From positions 248,001 through 312,000 of the forward strand of contig CAWIVJ010000005.1 in the NCBI GenBank assembly GCA_963839525.1: 64,000 bases of DNA, written 5' to 3'. The notes under the pieces are model-generated. The model made no database searches. It was not told where the DNA came from and saw only the letters and a list, made by a program, of their open reading frames with translations. This document shows positions 35,346-43,748 of the stretch, piece by piece. The position numbers and the translations under genes were made by a program. Origin of the DNA: CAWIVJ01 sp963839525 (GTDB taxonomy: Bacteria; Cyanobacteriota; Vampirovibrionia; Gastranaerophilales; Gastranaerophilaceae). Position 1 is the stretch's first letter. Each line of letters starts with the position of its first letter.

Positions 35346-36152
35346 TTATAATCGTGATTTTTTGCTTGTTAAATTACATTCGCAGGTACCTGAAACATCA
35401 GGAATATTTTCAATCAAAGCGAACAAAAGGTTTTTTAATTTTTCTAAGTTAGAATTAAAAACCTCCATTACTTCATGATGAGAAACAGGCGGAACATCGC
35501 CAACAAGACCTGCATCATAATCAGTTACCAGTGAAATATTCAAAGGACACATATCCATTTCTTTTACAAGATAACTTTCAGGAAATGCTGTCATATTTAT
35601 AACTTCCCATCCCTGATTTGTAAAGAACTTTGATTCCGCCTTAGATGAAAATCTCGGTCCGTTAATTACAATAACAGTTCCTGTTTCATGAATTTTTATT
35701 CCTTGTTCCCCGGCTATTTTTACAACCAATTTTCTAAGCTCCGGACAGTATAGATCAGCCGGTGAAGGATGTGTTACAATCGGACCTTCAAAAAACGTTG
35801 TTTTCCGGCCCTCAGTCCAATCTACAAATTGATCGCAAATAACAAAATCACCCGGTTCTATATGTTTTTGCAAACTGCCTGATGCACACTGGGAAATCAC
35901 TCTTTCAACTCCGGCATATTTCATTGCCCACACGTTTGCGCGGTAATTTATCATATGAGGCAGAATTGTATGTGAACGTCCATGGCGCGGCATAAATGCA
36001 ACTTTATGATCTCCTATTTTGCCTATAAATAAATTATCGCTCGGCATGCCATAAGGAGTTTCAACCTTTATTTCCTCTATTTCATCTAAAAACTTATAAA
36101 AGCCCGAACCTCCAAACACTCCTATTTTAGCTAATTGTTTTTTTTCTATCAT
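35346..36152 (-). CDS. mtnP: S-methyl-5'-thioadenosine phosphorylase
   Basis: 268 residues. GVFGGSGFY is the phosphate-binding start, MPRHGRSHTILPHMINYRANVWAMK and QCASGSLQKHIEPGDFVICDQFVDWT are conserved, and INMTAFPESYLVKEMDMCP is the substrate loop, where NMT-x-x-P-E separates MTA phosphorylases from purine nucleoside phosphorylases. It recycles methylthioadenosine from polyamine synthesis. GGGGCGAA lies right before the ATG. The Cys-rich tail (SGTCECNLTSKK) is unusual but short. Confidence 0.9.
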   Translation of the reverse strand: MIEKKQLAKIGVFGGSGFYKFLDEIEEIKVETPYGMPSDNLFIGKIGDHKVAFMPRHGRSHTILPHMINYRANVWAMKYAGVERVISQCASGSLQKHIEPGDFVICDQFVDWTEGRKTTFFEGPIVTHPSPADLYCPELRKLVVKIAGEQGIKIHETGTVIVINGPRFSSKAESKFFTNQGWEVINMTAFPESYLVKEMDMCPLNISLVTDYDAGLVGDVPPVSHHEVMEVFNSNLEKLKNLLFALIENIPDVSGTCECNLTSKKSRL

Positions 36153-36252
36153 TTCGCCCCTTTTTCATAACTTTCCAAAGAGATGTTACAAAAATTCTTA
36201 TTTCCGTAAACCTCCCCGTTCACACATTTTAACATAAAAATGTTACAAAAGT

Positions 36253-36281
36253 TGATTTTTTATCTTGTTTATATTAAGATA
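36253..36281 (+). promoter_or_regulatory. Possible promoter upstream of the exported transglycosylase
   Basis: TTGATT (36253-36258) and TAAGAT are separated by 17 bases on the plus strand, about 120 bases before the transglycosylase start. A ~95-base leader follows, containing the small hairpin GGAC-TTGATT-GTCC (36323-36336). Promoter match only moderate. Confidence 0.3.
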
Positions 36282-36327
36282 TTATTACAAACTTTTTCCG
36301 TAGGAATGTAGAGGAGGATTTCAGGAC

Positions 36328-36402
36328 TTGATTGTCCGTGTTAAAGAAAGGCTTTTTGCGTCTGACGGAATGTCAATTTACAACATTAGAGGATTTACAT
36401 GA
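36328..36402 (+). CDS. Possible 24-residue leader ORF overlapping the transglycosylase start
   Basis: TTG-initiated frame with AGGAGG about 10 bases upstream. It encodes 24 residues beginning MIVRVKERLF and stops at TGA 36400-36402, which overlaps the next ATG as ATGA. This is the layout of a translationally coupled leader. Coding status is uncertain. Confidence 0.25.
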   Translation: MIVRVKERLFASDGMSIYNIRGFT

Positions 36403-37022
36403 TTAGAAGATTAGTAGTTTACACTATTATGGTAGTGTTTTTACTATGCCCTCAAGTCAAAGCAAATCAGCAAAGTGTTTCAAGCGTTAAAGAATCAATT
36501 GTTAAACATTCACTAGAACTAGGTATTGATCCGGCTCTGGCACTTAGTATTGCAAAGTCGGAATCAGGCTTTAGGCATGAGGCAAAAAGTTCAAACGGCG
36601 CCATAGGTGTTTTCCAACTTATGCCTTCAACGGCTAGAAGACTTGGCGTTAATCCATACTACTTAAGTGATAATATAAGAGGCGGATTAATGTATTACAA
36701 AAAATTGTACAATATTTTTGGTTCAACAGAACTTGCTCTAGCAGCTTATAATGCGGGTCCGGGGAGAGTTAAAAAATATAATAACAAGATTCCTCCTATC
36801 AAAGAAACAAGAAGATTTGTTTCTTCAATTATGGCAGAGTATCGTCGTCAAAAATCAAATCCTGATCCTGCAATTGTAAAAGTAAAACAAATAACAACAA
36901 ATTGTGGTTTTAAAAAACCTAACAATGTAAGTTTTACACCTATAAAAGCAACGCCTTCTGTTATTACACCTGATGACACTCCTGTACCGTTGTTAAAACT
37001 TCAGGAGCATGGCATTATATAG
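36399..37022 (+). CDS. Exported lytic transglycosylase
   Basis: 207 residues. A Sec signal peptide (about 1-22, cleavage after VKA) precedes an SLT domain. Catalytic Glu is near residue 55 in AKSESGF; GAIGVFQLMPSTARRLGVN and LALAAYNAGPGRVKKYNNKIPPI are conserved. It cleaves peptidoglycan in the periplasm. Unlike the transglycosylase at 15877-16425, this one has its own signal peptide. A C-terminal extension (about 150-207) is Lys/Pro-rich. The gene is followed by a strong terminator. Confidence 0.9.
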   Translation: MIRRLVVYTIMVVFLLCPQVKANQQSVSSVKESIVKHSLELGIDPALALSIAKSESGFRHEAKSSNGAIGVFQLMPSTARRLGVNPYYLSDNIRGGLMYYKKLYNIFGSTELALAAYNAGPGRVKKYNNKIPPIKETRRFVSSIMAEYRRQKSNPDPAIVKVKQITTNCGFKKPNNVSFTPIKATPSVITPDDTPVPLLKLQEHGII

Positions 37023-37044
37023 TACATTTTAAAATCTAAGTCTT

Positions 37045-37077
37045 AAAAACGTTAAGCAAAAAAGCTTAACGTTTTTT
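37045..37077 (+). terminator. Intrinsic terminator of the transglycosylase gene
   Basis: Stem AAACGTTAAGC / GCTTAACGTTT with a 6-base A loop (37058-37063) and a following T6 tract, starting 23 bases after the stop. Confidence 0.88.
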
Positions 37078-37134
37078 ATACCTTCCCAAAATTTTATTTT
37101 TATAGTAAAATAATGTAGCTAGGAGTTTAACTTT

Positions 37135-37875
37135 ATGTTCAATGAAACTAAGACACATGAAATTACGGTAGACGTTGTTATTTTAACCATAAAAGATAAT
37201 TTTCTTAAAGTTTTACTTGTTAAAAGAACAAATGAACCTTTTAAAGGTCGATGGTCAATTCCTGGTGGATTTATTCGTTTGTCTGAAAATTTAGATGAAG
37301 CTGCTTTGAGAATTTTAAAAGAAAAGACAAATGTCGATAACATTTATATTGAACAGCTTTATACCTTTGGTGATCCGCTTAGACGTACAGATGCAAGGGT
37401 TATAACATGTGCTTATTTCGCTCTTATCAGAGAAGAAGACGTTGACGTTTTTGAAAGCAAAGACGTTGAATGGCATAAAGTTTATGATCTTCCGCCACTT
37501 GCGTTTGACCACAAAGAAATTATTGAATATTCTTTGAAAAGAACTCGTGAAAGACTTGAAATGTGTCCTGTTGCTTATCAATTACTTAGCGAAAAATTTA
37601 CACTCACTGAAATGCAAAAATCTTATGAGTTAATAATGAATAAAAAACTTGATAAAAGGAACTTTAGGAAGAAAGCTCTTGCAACAGATGGACTAAGAGA
37701 ATTGAATGAATTTTCAAAGTCAAAATCAAAACGTCCGGCGAGGCTTTATACTTTTGATAGTATATCTCTTAATTCCAAAAGAGCTCATTTTATTTCCAAG
37801 CCGAAAGTGAAAGAACCTATTGCGGTATTAACAACAACACCAAATAAAAAAGAAATAATTTTAACTAAAAAATAA
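37135..37875 (+). CDS. NrtR-type NUDIX-domain transcriptional regulator
   Basis: 246 residues. The N-terminal NUDIX fold has GRWSIPGGFIRLSENLDEAALRILKEK, but the catalytic REUxEE motif has become RILKEK, losing two Glu, so hydrolysis is unlikely. The C-terminal part (FTLTEMQKSYELIMNKKLDKRNFRKKAL) is the winged-helix DNA-binding region of NrtR-like regulators, which sense ADP-ribose-type ligands and control NAD genes. Its target genes are not identifiable here. A long Lys-rich tail follows. TAGGAG precedes the ATG at some distance. Confidence 0.85.
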   Translation: MFNETKTHEITVDVVILTIKDNFLKVLLVKRTNEPFKGRWSIPGGFIRLSENLDEAALRILKEKTNVDNIYIEQLYTFGDPLRRTDARVITCAYFALIREEDVDVFESKDVEWHKVYDLPPLAFDHKEIIEYSLKRTRERLEMCPVAYQLLSEKFTLTEMQKSYELIMNKKLDKRNFRKKALATDGLRELNEFSKSKSKRPARLYTFDSISLNSKRAHFISKPKVKEPIAVLTTTPNKKEIILTKK

Positions 37876-37895
37876 AAAACAAGGAGTCTACAAAC

Positions 37896-38120
37896 ATGCT
37901 TACATTAACCTGGATAGTGCAAATAGTATCAGCCGTTTTATTAATTATTTTAATATTGCTTCATTCCCCAAAAGGCGAAGGTCTTGCTGGAATGGGTGGC
38001 GCAAGCCAGCTTTTTTCATCCCAAAAAAGTGCCGAATCAGGGCTAAATAAGTTGACGATGTATGTTTCAATAGTATTCCTTTTGTGTACTTTTTTGTTAG
38101 GATTTGGGATTGTTAAATAG
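37896..38120 (+). CDS. secG: Preprotein translocase subunit SecG
   Basis: 74 residues with two transmembrane helices. The loop HSPKGEGLAGMGGASQLFSSQKSAE is the SecG signature. AAGGAG lies upstream of the ATG, 20 bases after the NrtR-like gene, so both may be co-transcribed. SecG assists the SecYE channel. Confidence 0.92.
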   Translation: MLTLTWIVQIVSAVLLIILILLHSPKGEGLAGMGGASQLFSSQKSAESGLNKLTMYVSIVFLLCTFLLGFGIVK

Positions 38121-38135
38121 ATTCTAAGAAGGATT

Positions 38136-39101
38136 TTATTCTTTAAGCAAAGCTAATTCAACATCTTCAATGTTATCCACAGATTGTCCAGATTTTATTT
38201 TATATTCCGCTTCTGTCAAATTTTGCTTGAGCTTAACCAAATCCCTTAGAGCAGTATTTTTCATCTTTTCCAGAGTAGTTTTTACTACAAATTCGTGCTG
38301 TCCTGTCAATTTTGCTATTTCAAATAAAGGTATTTTTTTTGATTTTGATTTTATTGTAATCCATTTTCTAAGCATTGTTTGAAGCGCAATAAGAACCTCA
38401 AGCGGATGCTTTTTGTCTAAAAGTTTTTGAAACTCAAAAAGCGCATTACTCTTATCTCCTTTTAATAAAGAATCTGCAAATGAAAATAAATCCTCATTTG
38501 AAATGCAAATTTCTTTAACCATTTTTTGTGTGATTTTTGTCTCTGGATATGCAAGAAGCTTAAGTTTTTCAAGCTCTTTTACCAATTCCCGTAAATTATT
38601 TCCGACTTGTTCTATAAGAGTTAAAGCTGCATCTTTATTAAGAGTAATTTCAAGTTTCTTTGCTTCTTTGTTAATCCAATTTGAAATCTCTTCGGTTTTA
38701 TATGTTTTAAATGTAGGAAACTCCTGACTTTGAGCATATTTAGTAATTATTTTGTATATTTTTTTCCTTGAATCAACCTTTTTACCCTCGTTTCTGGGTA
38801 AATTCACGACAAAAATTATATAAAGACTCTCCACATTATCTTGAAGAGCTTTAGAAATTTCTTCAAGCTGATTATCTTCAAAAGTTTTTGAAAAATACTG
38901 CTCACAATTAATTACAATCATTTGATTACCGAACATCATCGGTTGAGTTCTCAAAAGAGAAATTAAATCAGGAAAATTAGGATTATCTGCTTTCTTAAAA
39001 TTCATTTCTGCAAAGTTCTTATCAAGAAGCTTTTTTTTAAGCTTTTTGATTTCCTGCTCAATATTATAATCCTCATCGCCATATAAAAAATAAATGCTCA
39101 T
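38136..39101 (-). CDS. holA: DNA polymerase III delta subunit
   Basis: 321 residues. YFLYGDEDYNIEQEIKKLKKKL is the HolA start, followed by the weakly conserved AAA-like domain (LRTQPMMFGNQMIVINCEQ) and the C-terminal collar region FSFADSLLKGDKSNALFEFQKLLDKKHPLEVL. It opens the sliding clamp in the clamp loader. The family is weakly conserved but these blocks and the length fit well. Convergent with secG. Confidence 0.9.
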   Translation of the reverse strand: MSIYFLYGDEDYNIEQEIKKLKKKLLDKNFAEMNFKKADNPNFPDLISLLRTQPMMFGNQMIVINCEQYFSKTFEDNQLEEISKALQDNVESLYIIFVVNLPRNEGKKVDSRKKIYKIITKYAQSQEFPTFKTYKTEEISNWINKEAKKLEITLNKDAALTLIEQVGNNLRELVKELEKLKLLAYPETKITQKMVKEICISNEDLFSFADSLLKGDKSNALFEFQKLLDKKHPLEVLIALQTMLRKWITIKSKSKKIPLFEIAKLTGQHEFVVKTTLEKMKNTALRDLVKLKQNLTEAEYKIKSGQSVDNIEDVELALLKE

Positions 39102-39195
39102 ATTTTATATAATACTTAAAAAATAATTAATTTAACAATTATTATAATCTACTTGCAGTATAATAATTAAAAAGTAATTAAATGGGGGAAATATC

Positions 39196-40383
39196 ATGAC
39201 ATTAAAAGAGATAAAAAACAATATATTTTACTGTGGCTTAAACCATCGTGAAAGAAGGCTTTTTGATGAATTAATTCCGCTTCCGATAGGAACAACTTAT
39301 AACTCCTATCTTATAAAAGCAAGCGAAAAAACAGTTATCATTGATACCATGTATCCGCCTAAGGCTGATGAATATTTAGAAAAGCTTGATAAAGCAGGTG
39401 TAAATAAAGTTGATTACATTATTGCAAACCACGGTGAACAAGACCACACCGGGGCTTTACCTAAGTTGATTGAAAAATTTCCTGAAGCAAAAATTTTAAC
39501 TAATCCTAAATGCAAAGAAATCATTCAAGAAATGCTTCATATTGAAGATGAAAAATTTCAAGTAGTATCAGATGGAGAAGAAATTTCTTTAGGCAATAAA
39601 ACATTAAAATTTATACATGCTCCCTGGGTTCATTGGCCTGATACAATGTTTACTTATATCCCTGAAGATAAAATTATTTTCACATGCGATTTTTTAGGTT
39701 CACACTCTCCATTTGAAAATCTTTACGCTGAAGAAACCTGTGAAGTATTAAAAGCTGCGAAGAGGTATTACGCAGAAATCATGATGCCATTTAAAACTCA
39801 TTGCAAAAAATATGTTCAAATGCTTAAAAGCATGGATATTGATATGATTTTAACAAGTCATGGTCCGATTTATAAAAACCCAAGCTTTATTTTAGACGCT
39901 TACGAAGAATGGACCGCCGATGAATGTAAAAACGAGGTTATAATCCCTTATGTTTCAATGTATGAAAGTACAAAAGAAATGGTTGATTACATGAGCGAAA
40001 AACTTAGTGAAAAAGGACTTGTAGTAAAACCATTTGACGTTGTAAAAGAAGATTTGGGCGAACTTGCAATGGAGCTTGTAGAAGCTTGCACTATTGTTTT
40101 CGGCTCCCCTATGGTCTTAGCCGGTCCTCATCCTGCAGCAGTAACCGCTGCTTATATTGCGGGGATTTTAAGACCTAAAGCAAAGTTTGTTTCGTTCATA
40201 GGTTCATACGGATGGGGCGGAGTTTTAACAAAGAAACTTGAAGAAGCTTTATCAAACGTAAAATCTGAAAGATTGGAACCAGTAATAATTAAAGGTAAAC
40301 CAAAATTAGAAGACTTTAAAAAACTTGATGTCTTAATCGAAGAAATTTATCAAAAACACAAAGATTTAGGCTTGGTTTCATAA
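39196..40383 (+). CDS. Flavodiiron protein (NO/O2 reductase type)
   Basis: 395 residues. The metallo-beta-lactamase-like domain carries the diiron ligands: NHGEQDHTG (His79, Glu81, Asp83, His84), His146 in PWVHWPD, Asp165 in TCDFLGSH and His in TSHGP. The flavodoxin domain begins near residue 254 with SMYESTKEM and FGSPMVLAGPHPA. No rubredoxin domain follows, so it needs a separate electron donor. Such enzymes remove O2 or NO in anaerobes. GGGGGAA precedes the ATG at a suitable distance. Confidence 0.95.
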   Translation: MTLKEIKNNIFYCGLNHRERRLFDELIPLPIGTTYNSYLIKASEKTVIIDTMYPPKADEYLEKLDKAGVNKVDYIIANHGEQDHTGALPKLIEKFPEAKILTNPKCKEIIQEMLHIEDEKFQVVSDGEEISLGNKTLKFIHAPWVHWPDTMFTYIPEDKIIFTCDFLGSHSPFENLYAEETCEVLKAAKRYYAEIMMPFKTHCKKYVQMLKSMDIDMILTSHGPIYKNPSFILDAYEEWTADECKNEVIIPYVSMYESTKEMVDYMSEKLSEKGLVVKPFDVVKEDLGELAMELVEACTIVFGSPMVLAGPHPAAVTAAYIAGILRPKAKFVSFIGSYGWGGVLTKKLEEALSNVKSERLEPVIIKGKPKLEDFKKLDVLIEEIYQKHKDLGLVS

Positions 40384-41409
40384 TTTTTTTATCATCTCTA
40401 AACACTTTTCATAATTATCAATCTCTATAATATTTTCCATGAGTAACAAATCTTTTGTAACATTTAAAACAGATTTATTTTCTTTAACCGCAAAAATTTT
40501 TATTCCTCTTTTGCCTGCTTCAAATACCGGAATTGAACCTAAAGAATTATATGGCATTACAAGAAAATCTAAGTCAGAAATAGTAAAGAGTGAAGATTTA
40601 ATTTTACCTTTTGCCTTTTGCTTTTTGCTTTTTGTTTCTGTTTCCGGTTTATTCTCAACTATCAATGGTGCTTGACTCAAACCAATTAAAATACACGGCA
40701 AAAATGTAGGGGTAATATATTCCGAACTTGCCTTTGGATTAACAATTTTCGTTGAAATCGAAAAATCTTCAAATGCAGGAGAATGAGCAACCGGAACTTT
40801 TAACTCTTTAGATAAATAATGAGAAATTATTGCTTCAATTCCTCCTATTGGATCAACTCCAACTCCATTCTCATAATTTTCATTCTGATTATCATCTTTA
40901 AATTTGCAAACAACCGCTATTGCTTTTGCATCATTTTTTAGCAACTTTTTAGATGTTGTCAAAAGAGTTTCAATATTGCTTATTTTGCCGGTTGACACTC
41001 CTGATTTATCTACAAAAAATTCTACTTTGACAGCTTCTTGAGTTACTTCGTAAATTATATCTATATCATAAACTGTTTTTACCGCATTTATTGTATTTAT
41101 GTGAATATTTAAAACTTCTTGTGAAATTCCTTTATCGAAAACTACTCCAACTTTATTTTTCCGCGATGGAATTAAATCTACATTACCCCTAAAAAATTCA
41201 TCTAAAATATAACCTTCAACATAAAGCATGTTCTCGGTAATTCCGGAAAAACATCCTGCATTCACAACATTTGGATTAACTATAAGGCGCGAAAATTCGG
41301 CGAATTTTCGCGCCCAAGCACTTGCATCCCCGGCATATCCGCCTATAGATGCTCCTATTCCGGTTGGAACAATAAAAGCCCCTAATTTTTTATTTTTTGA
41401 ATTAAACAT
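40378..41409 (-). CDS. DUF3326 family protein with a repeat-derived insert
   Basis: 343 residues. The N-terminus GAFIVPTGIGASIGGYAGDASAWARKFAEF, VNAGCFSGITENMLYVEGYILDEF and GVVFDKGI match DUF3326, a family known chiefly from cyanobacteria and plants. Function is unknown. About residues 245-265 are a Lys-rich insert (KSKKQKAKGK) that comes from a heptanucleotide repeat in the DNA at 40602-40636. Such an insert is not expected from the family. Convergent with the flavodiiron gene with a 6-base overlap. Confidence 0.8.
   Translation of the reverse strand: MFNSKNKKLGAFIVPTGIGASIGGYAGDASAWARKFAEFSRLIVNPNVVNAGCFSGITENMLYVEGYILDEFFRGNVDLIPSRKNKVGVVFDKGISQEVLNIHINTINAVKTVYDIDIIYEVTQEAVKVEFFVDKSGVSTGKISNIETLLTTSKKLLKNDAKAIAVVCKFKDDNQNENYENGVGVDPIGGIEAIISHYLSKELKVPVAHSPAFEDFSISTKIVNPKASSEYITPTFLPCILIGLSQAPLIVENKPETETKSKKQKAKGKIKSSLFTISDLDFLVMPYNSLGSIPVFEAGKRGIKIFAVKENKSVLNVTKDLLLMENIIEIDNYEKCLEMIKKL
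40602..40636 (+). repeat. Heptanucleotide tandem repeat inside a coding region
   Basis: Five 7-base units: TTTTACC, TTTTGCC, TTTTGCT, TTTTGCT, TTTTGTT. Read on the minus strand they encode the Lys-rich insert of the DUF3326 protein. It is the same type of repeat as 26098-26139 but with a different unit. Confidence 0.7.
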
Positions 41410-41421
41410 AAATTAATTATA

Positions 41422-41456
41422 GACTAAAAAAGAGGCAAAATGCCTCTTTTTTAGTC
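41422..41456 (-). terminator. Intrinsic terminator after the 126-residue gene
   Basis: Perfect 16-base stems (41422-41437 and 41441-41456) around AAA. It follows the stop of the 41488-41868 gene by 31 bases. A T-rich stem end is present on both strands, so it may work bidirectionally and insulate the DUF3326 gene. Confidence 0.82.
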
Positions 41457-41487
41457 TCTTTTTCGTTTTATTTCTTCTTTATCTTAA

Positions 41488-41868
41488 TTATTCACCGCCG
41501 TATTTTAAATCTTTTTGAACATTTTCTTTTAACATTGACTTAAAGCTTTCTTTGTAACTTGAGGTTGCTTGTATTTCTGTTTCATAAGCTTGTTTTTGTG
41601 TCGTAAGTTCACTTTCCCAGGCTGTTATTTTAGAGAGCTCAAGCTCATACTCATCTTTAATGTCATCCATTAAACGCTCATAAGTTGCGCTATCCGGATC
41701 ATAATTAGCTTTAACATATTCTTTAGCTGCACTTGTATCTTCGGCAATATCGCTGATTTCACGTGTTGCCATTGTTATTTCTGTCATAATATCAGTTAAT
41801 CTATTGGTAAGAAGTGCTTCTTGCATTGTATATAAATCAATAGTTCCTTGAATTCCTGAAAAGGACAT
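41488..41868 (-). CDS. Hypothetical coiled-coil protein
   Basis: 126 residues, acidic, no signal peptide. Begins MSFSGIQGTIDLYTMQEALL and then is nearly all helix with heptad-like spacing, ending in KYGGE. AGAGGTAAAAA lies before the ATG and a strong terminator after the stop, so it is a real monocistronic gene. It resembles small secreted or chaperone-like helical proteins in shape, but I do not recognise a family. Confidence 0.6.
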   Translation of the reverse strand: MSFSGIQGTIDLYTMQEALLTNRLTDIMTEITMATREISDIAEDTSAAKEYVKANYDPDSATYERLMDDIKDEYELELSKITAWESELTTQKQAYETEIQATSSYKESFKSMLKENVQKDLKYGGE

Positions 41869-41987
41869 TTTTTACCTCTTTCTTAATTTTAAACTTACAT
41901 ATATATAAAAACAAAAAAGATAGGCTGATTTCAAAAGTATATACTTTTGTTACATTTCGTTACAAAAAGCCAGAAATATTTTATAAT

Positions 41988-42566
41988 CTAAAAATCTTCC
42001 AAAATTGTTTGTAGGCTTTTCGGGCATAATCCGATTACATTTTCAAAACTTCCTTCAATATTTTTTATAAAACCTTCGGGTAATTCTTGTATCCCGTATG
42101 AACCGGCTTTATCAAACGGCTTGTATTTTTCAATATAATTTTCTATTAATTTATCACTTAAATTTTTAAACTCAACATAACTTGTTTGCGAAAGTATTTT
42201 CTTTTCTGAATTTTCCGAATTAATAACGCAAATACTTGTAACAACAAAATGTTTTTTTCCGCTGAGTTTTTTTAACATCTTAACTGCTTCATTTTTATTT
42301 TCAGGTTTACCTAAAATACTTCCCTCTAAGACTACTACAGTGTCTGCACCAAGTATAAAAGAAGGGATAGGCAAAAACGAAGGTAAATTCTTATCTAAAA
42401 CAGCCTTTGCTTTATTATAAGCTAAATTTTCAATTTTTTCATAAGTAAATTCAGGACTATCCAAAACCTCCTCATAATCTGAGGGGATAATCTCAAAATT
42501 AAATCCCATATTTTCAAGTATTTCTTTTCTTCTTAACGAAGAAGATGCTAATACAATCTTTTTCAT
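41988..42566 (-). CDS. maf: Maf-type nucleoside triphosphate pyrophosphatase
   Basis: 192 residues. LASSSLRRKEILENMGF, ILGADTVVVLEGSILGKPENKNEAVKML and AGSYGIQE are the Maf signatures, with the catalytic Asp in GADTVV. It hydrolyses non-canonical or excess nucleotides such as dTTP/UTP, acting as house-cleaning enzyme or septation-linked factor. Stands alone between the coiled-coil gene and the MCE protein. Confidence 0.92.
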   Translation of the reverse strand: MKKIVLASSSLRRKEILENMGFNFEIIPSDYEEVLDSPEFTYEKIENLAYNKAKAVLDKNLPSFLPIPSFILGADTVVVLEGSILGKPENKNEAVKMLKKLSGKKHFVVTSICVINSENSEKKILSQTSYVEFKNLSDKLIENYIEKYKPFDKAGSYGIQELPEGFIKNIEGSFENVIGLCPKSLQTILEDF

Positions 42567-42657
42567 TTTTTACCTTTGGGCTTAATTATCCAAAAAACAT
42601 TATAGCTTAAATTCTTATATACTAAAAACTTTTATGACAATTTCTTAAACAATTATT

Positions 42658-43512
42658 TTAATTTACAGGCTTCCCGAAAATAAACTTTAATCCAGCAAAT
42701 CTTTTACTAAAGACTTCGCAAAAACCCCTTGTTATTGCCTTAATATTTGAAGCTATTATATTTACTTCTGATACTGTGCAATCAATTTTTGCTACTGTCC
42801 TGTCAATATCTTCTGTTATATTTTTAATATTCTCTGTTGCCTCAAGAATGTTCGTTGAAGATTTATTTATATTTAATGTTGTATTCTCTGTAATGGTATT
42901 ATTAAACTTTGATGTTATATCTTTTAAAGATTTTGCTGTTAGTGCTACGTCTTTTATTGCATGTTCCAAATTATTTTTGTTATTTTTCAATATAATACGA
43001 GAATCAGAGAAAAAACTTCCTATTTCATTATTTGCTTTATTTATACTTACTGTCATATCTGAAAAATTTTTCAGTAGAGGAATCACTAAATTAGAAGAAG
43101 CTAAGTCAAATAAAAATTCTTCCGTATCAAATAGAGGTTCCCCACGTATAACACTCCCCATTTTTAGTAATGTTTCTGCTGAAGGATCCGTATTAATTAA
43201 TCCAATATATTTTTGTTTTTGAGTAGATTCTTTAACTTTAGCTATTATATATTCAGGCAATTCTAAATCGTTATCATAAATAATTATTTTAACCATAGCA
43301 TATTTATAATCTTCACTAAGTTTTGCCTTTTCTGTTTTACCTACTTGACAGCCTTTGTAATAAACAGGCATATTAGCATGTAAAGGTCCCGCTTCATAGA
43401 ATCTTGCAATTATGTAATTTCTGGGATTCATTTTATAGATATAAAATGAACTTAGAAAAATCAAACAAAAAAAGAATAAAGTTAAAATTACTACTCTGAA
43501 TTTTAGAAACAT
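42658..43512 (-). CDS. MCE-domain (MlaD-like) protein, minus-strand member of a divergent pair
   Basis: 284 residues. A transmembrane helix (about 8-27) precedes an MCE domain (about 33-115: IIARFYEAGPLHANMPVYYKGCQVGKTEKAKLSED). A long helical tail with many Asn/Thr/Ile repeats follows. MCE proteins bind lipids as hexamers and move them between membranes; an ABC permease and ATPase are not adjacent. The C-terminus KRFAGLKFIFGKPVN matches the divergent partner at 43749, so the two are paralogues. They face away from a perfect palindrome. Confidence 0.8.
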   Translation of the reverse strand: MFLKFRVVILTLFFFCLIFLSSFYIYKMNPRNYIIARFYEAGPLHANMPVYYKGCQVGKTEKAKLSEDYKYAMVKIIIYDNDLELPEYIIAKVKESTQKQKYIGLINTDPSAETLLKMGSVIRGEPLFDTEEFLFDLASSNLVIPLLKNFSDMTVSINKANNEIGSFFSDSRIILKNNKNNLEHAIKDVALTAKSLKDITSKFNNTITENTTLNINKSSTNILEATENIKNITEDIDRTVAKIDCTVSEVNIIASNIKAITRGFCEVFSKRFAGLKFIFGKPVN

Positions 43513-43599
43513 ATCAAATCACTTTATTAATAAATAATATCGCCTCTTTATTTTTACACTATAACATTTTAAATATTTTAAAACAGTAGCTAAATGACT

Positions 43600-43632
43600 A
43601 CAATATGCCAAACAGTTTGTTTGGCATATTGT
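43600..43632. promoter_or_regulatory. Perfect 15-base palindrome between divergent MCE genes
   Basis: Arms 43600-43614 and 43618-43632 pair perfectly around GTT (CAATATGCCAAACA and its complement). There is no T-tract. It sits about 90 bases from the minus-strand start and about 120 from the plus-strand start. A shared operator or a REP-type element is likely. Confidence 0.55.
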
Positions 43633-43748
43633 CTAACAGACTAATTTAAAAGGCACACGGTTTCATTGCAATTATGTCCTGCCCCAGGTGGATTAAAAAA
43701 GTTTTTATCCACAAAGAGAATAGATATTCATAATATTTTATTTCATAT

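Noticed and set aside
36290..36398. Riboswitch (for example c-di-AMP type) before the transglycosylase gene
   Set aside because: c-di-AMP riboswitches often precede such enzymes, but none of the conserved sequence blocks could be matched; only small hairpins are seen.
37135..37875. Active NUDIX pyrophosphohydrolase
   Set aside because: Two catalytic Glu of the NUDIX box are replaced and a DNA-binding C-terminal domain is present, so a regulator is the better call.
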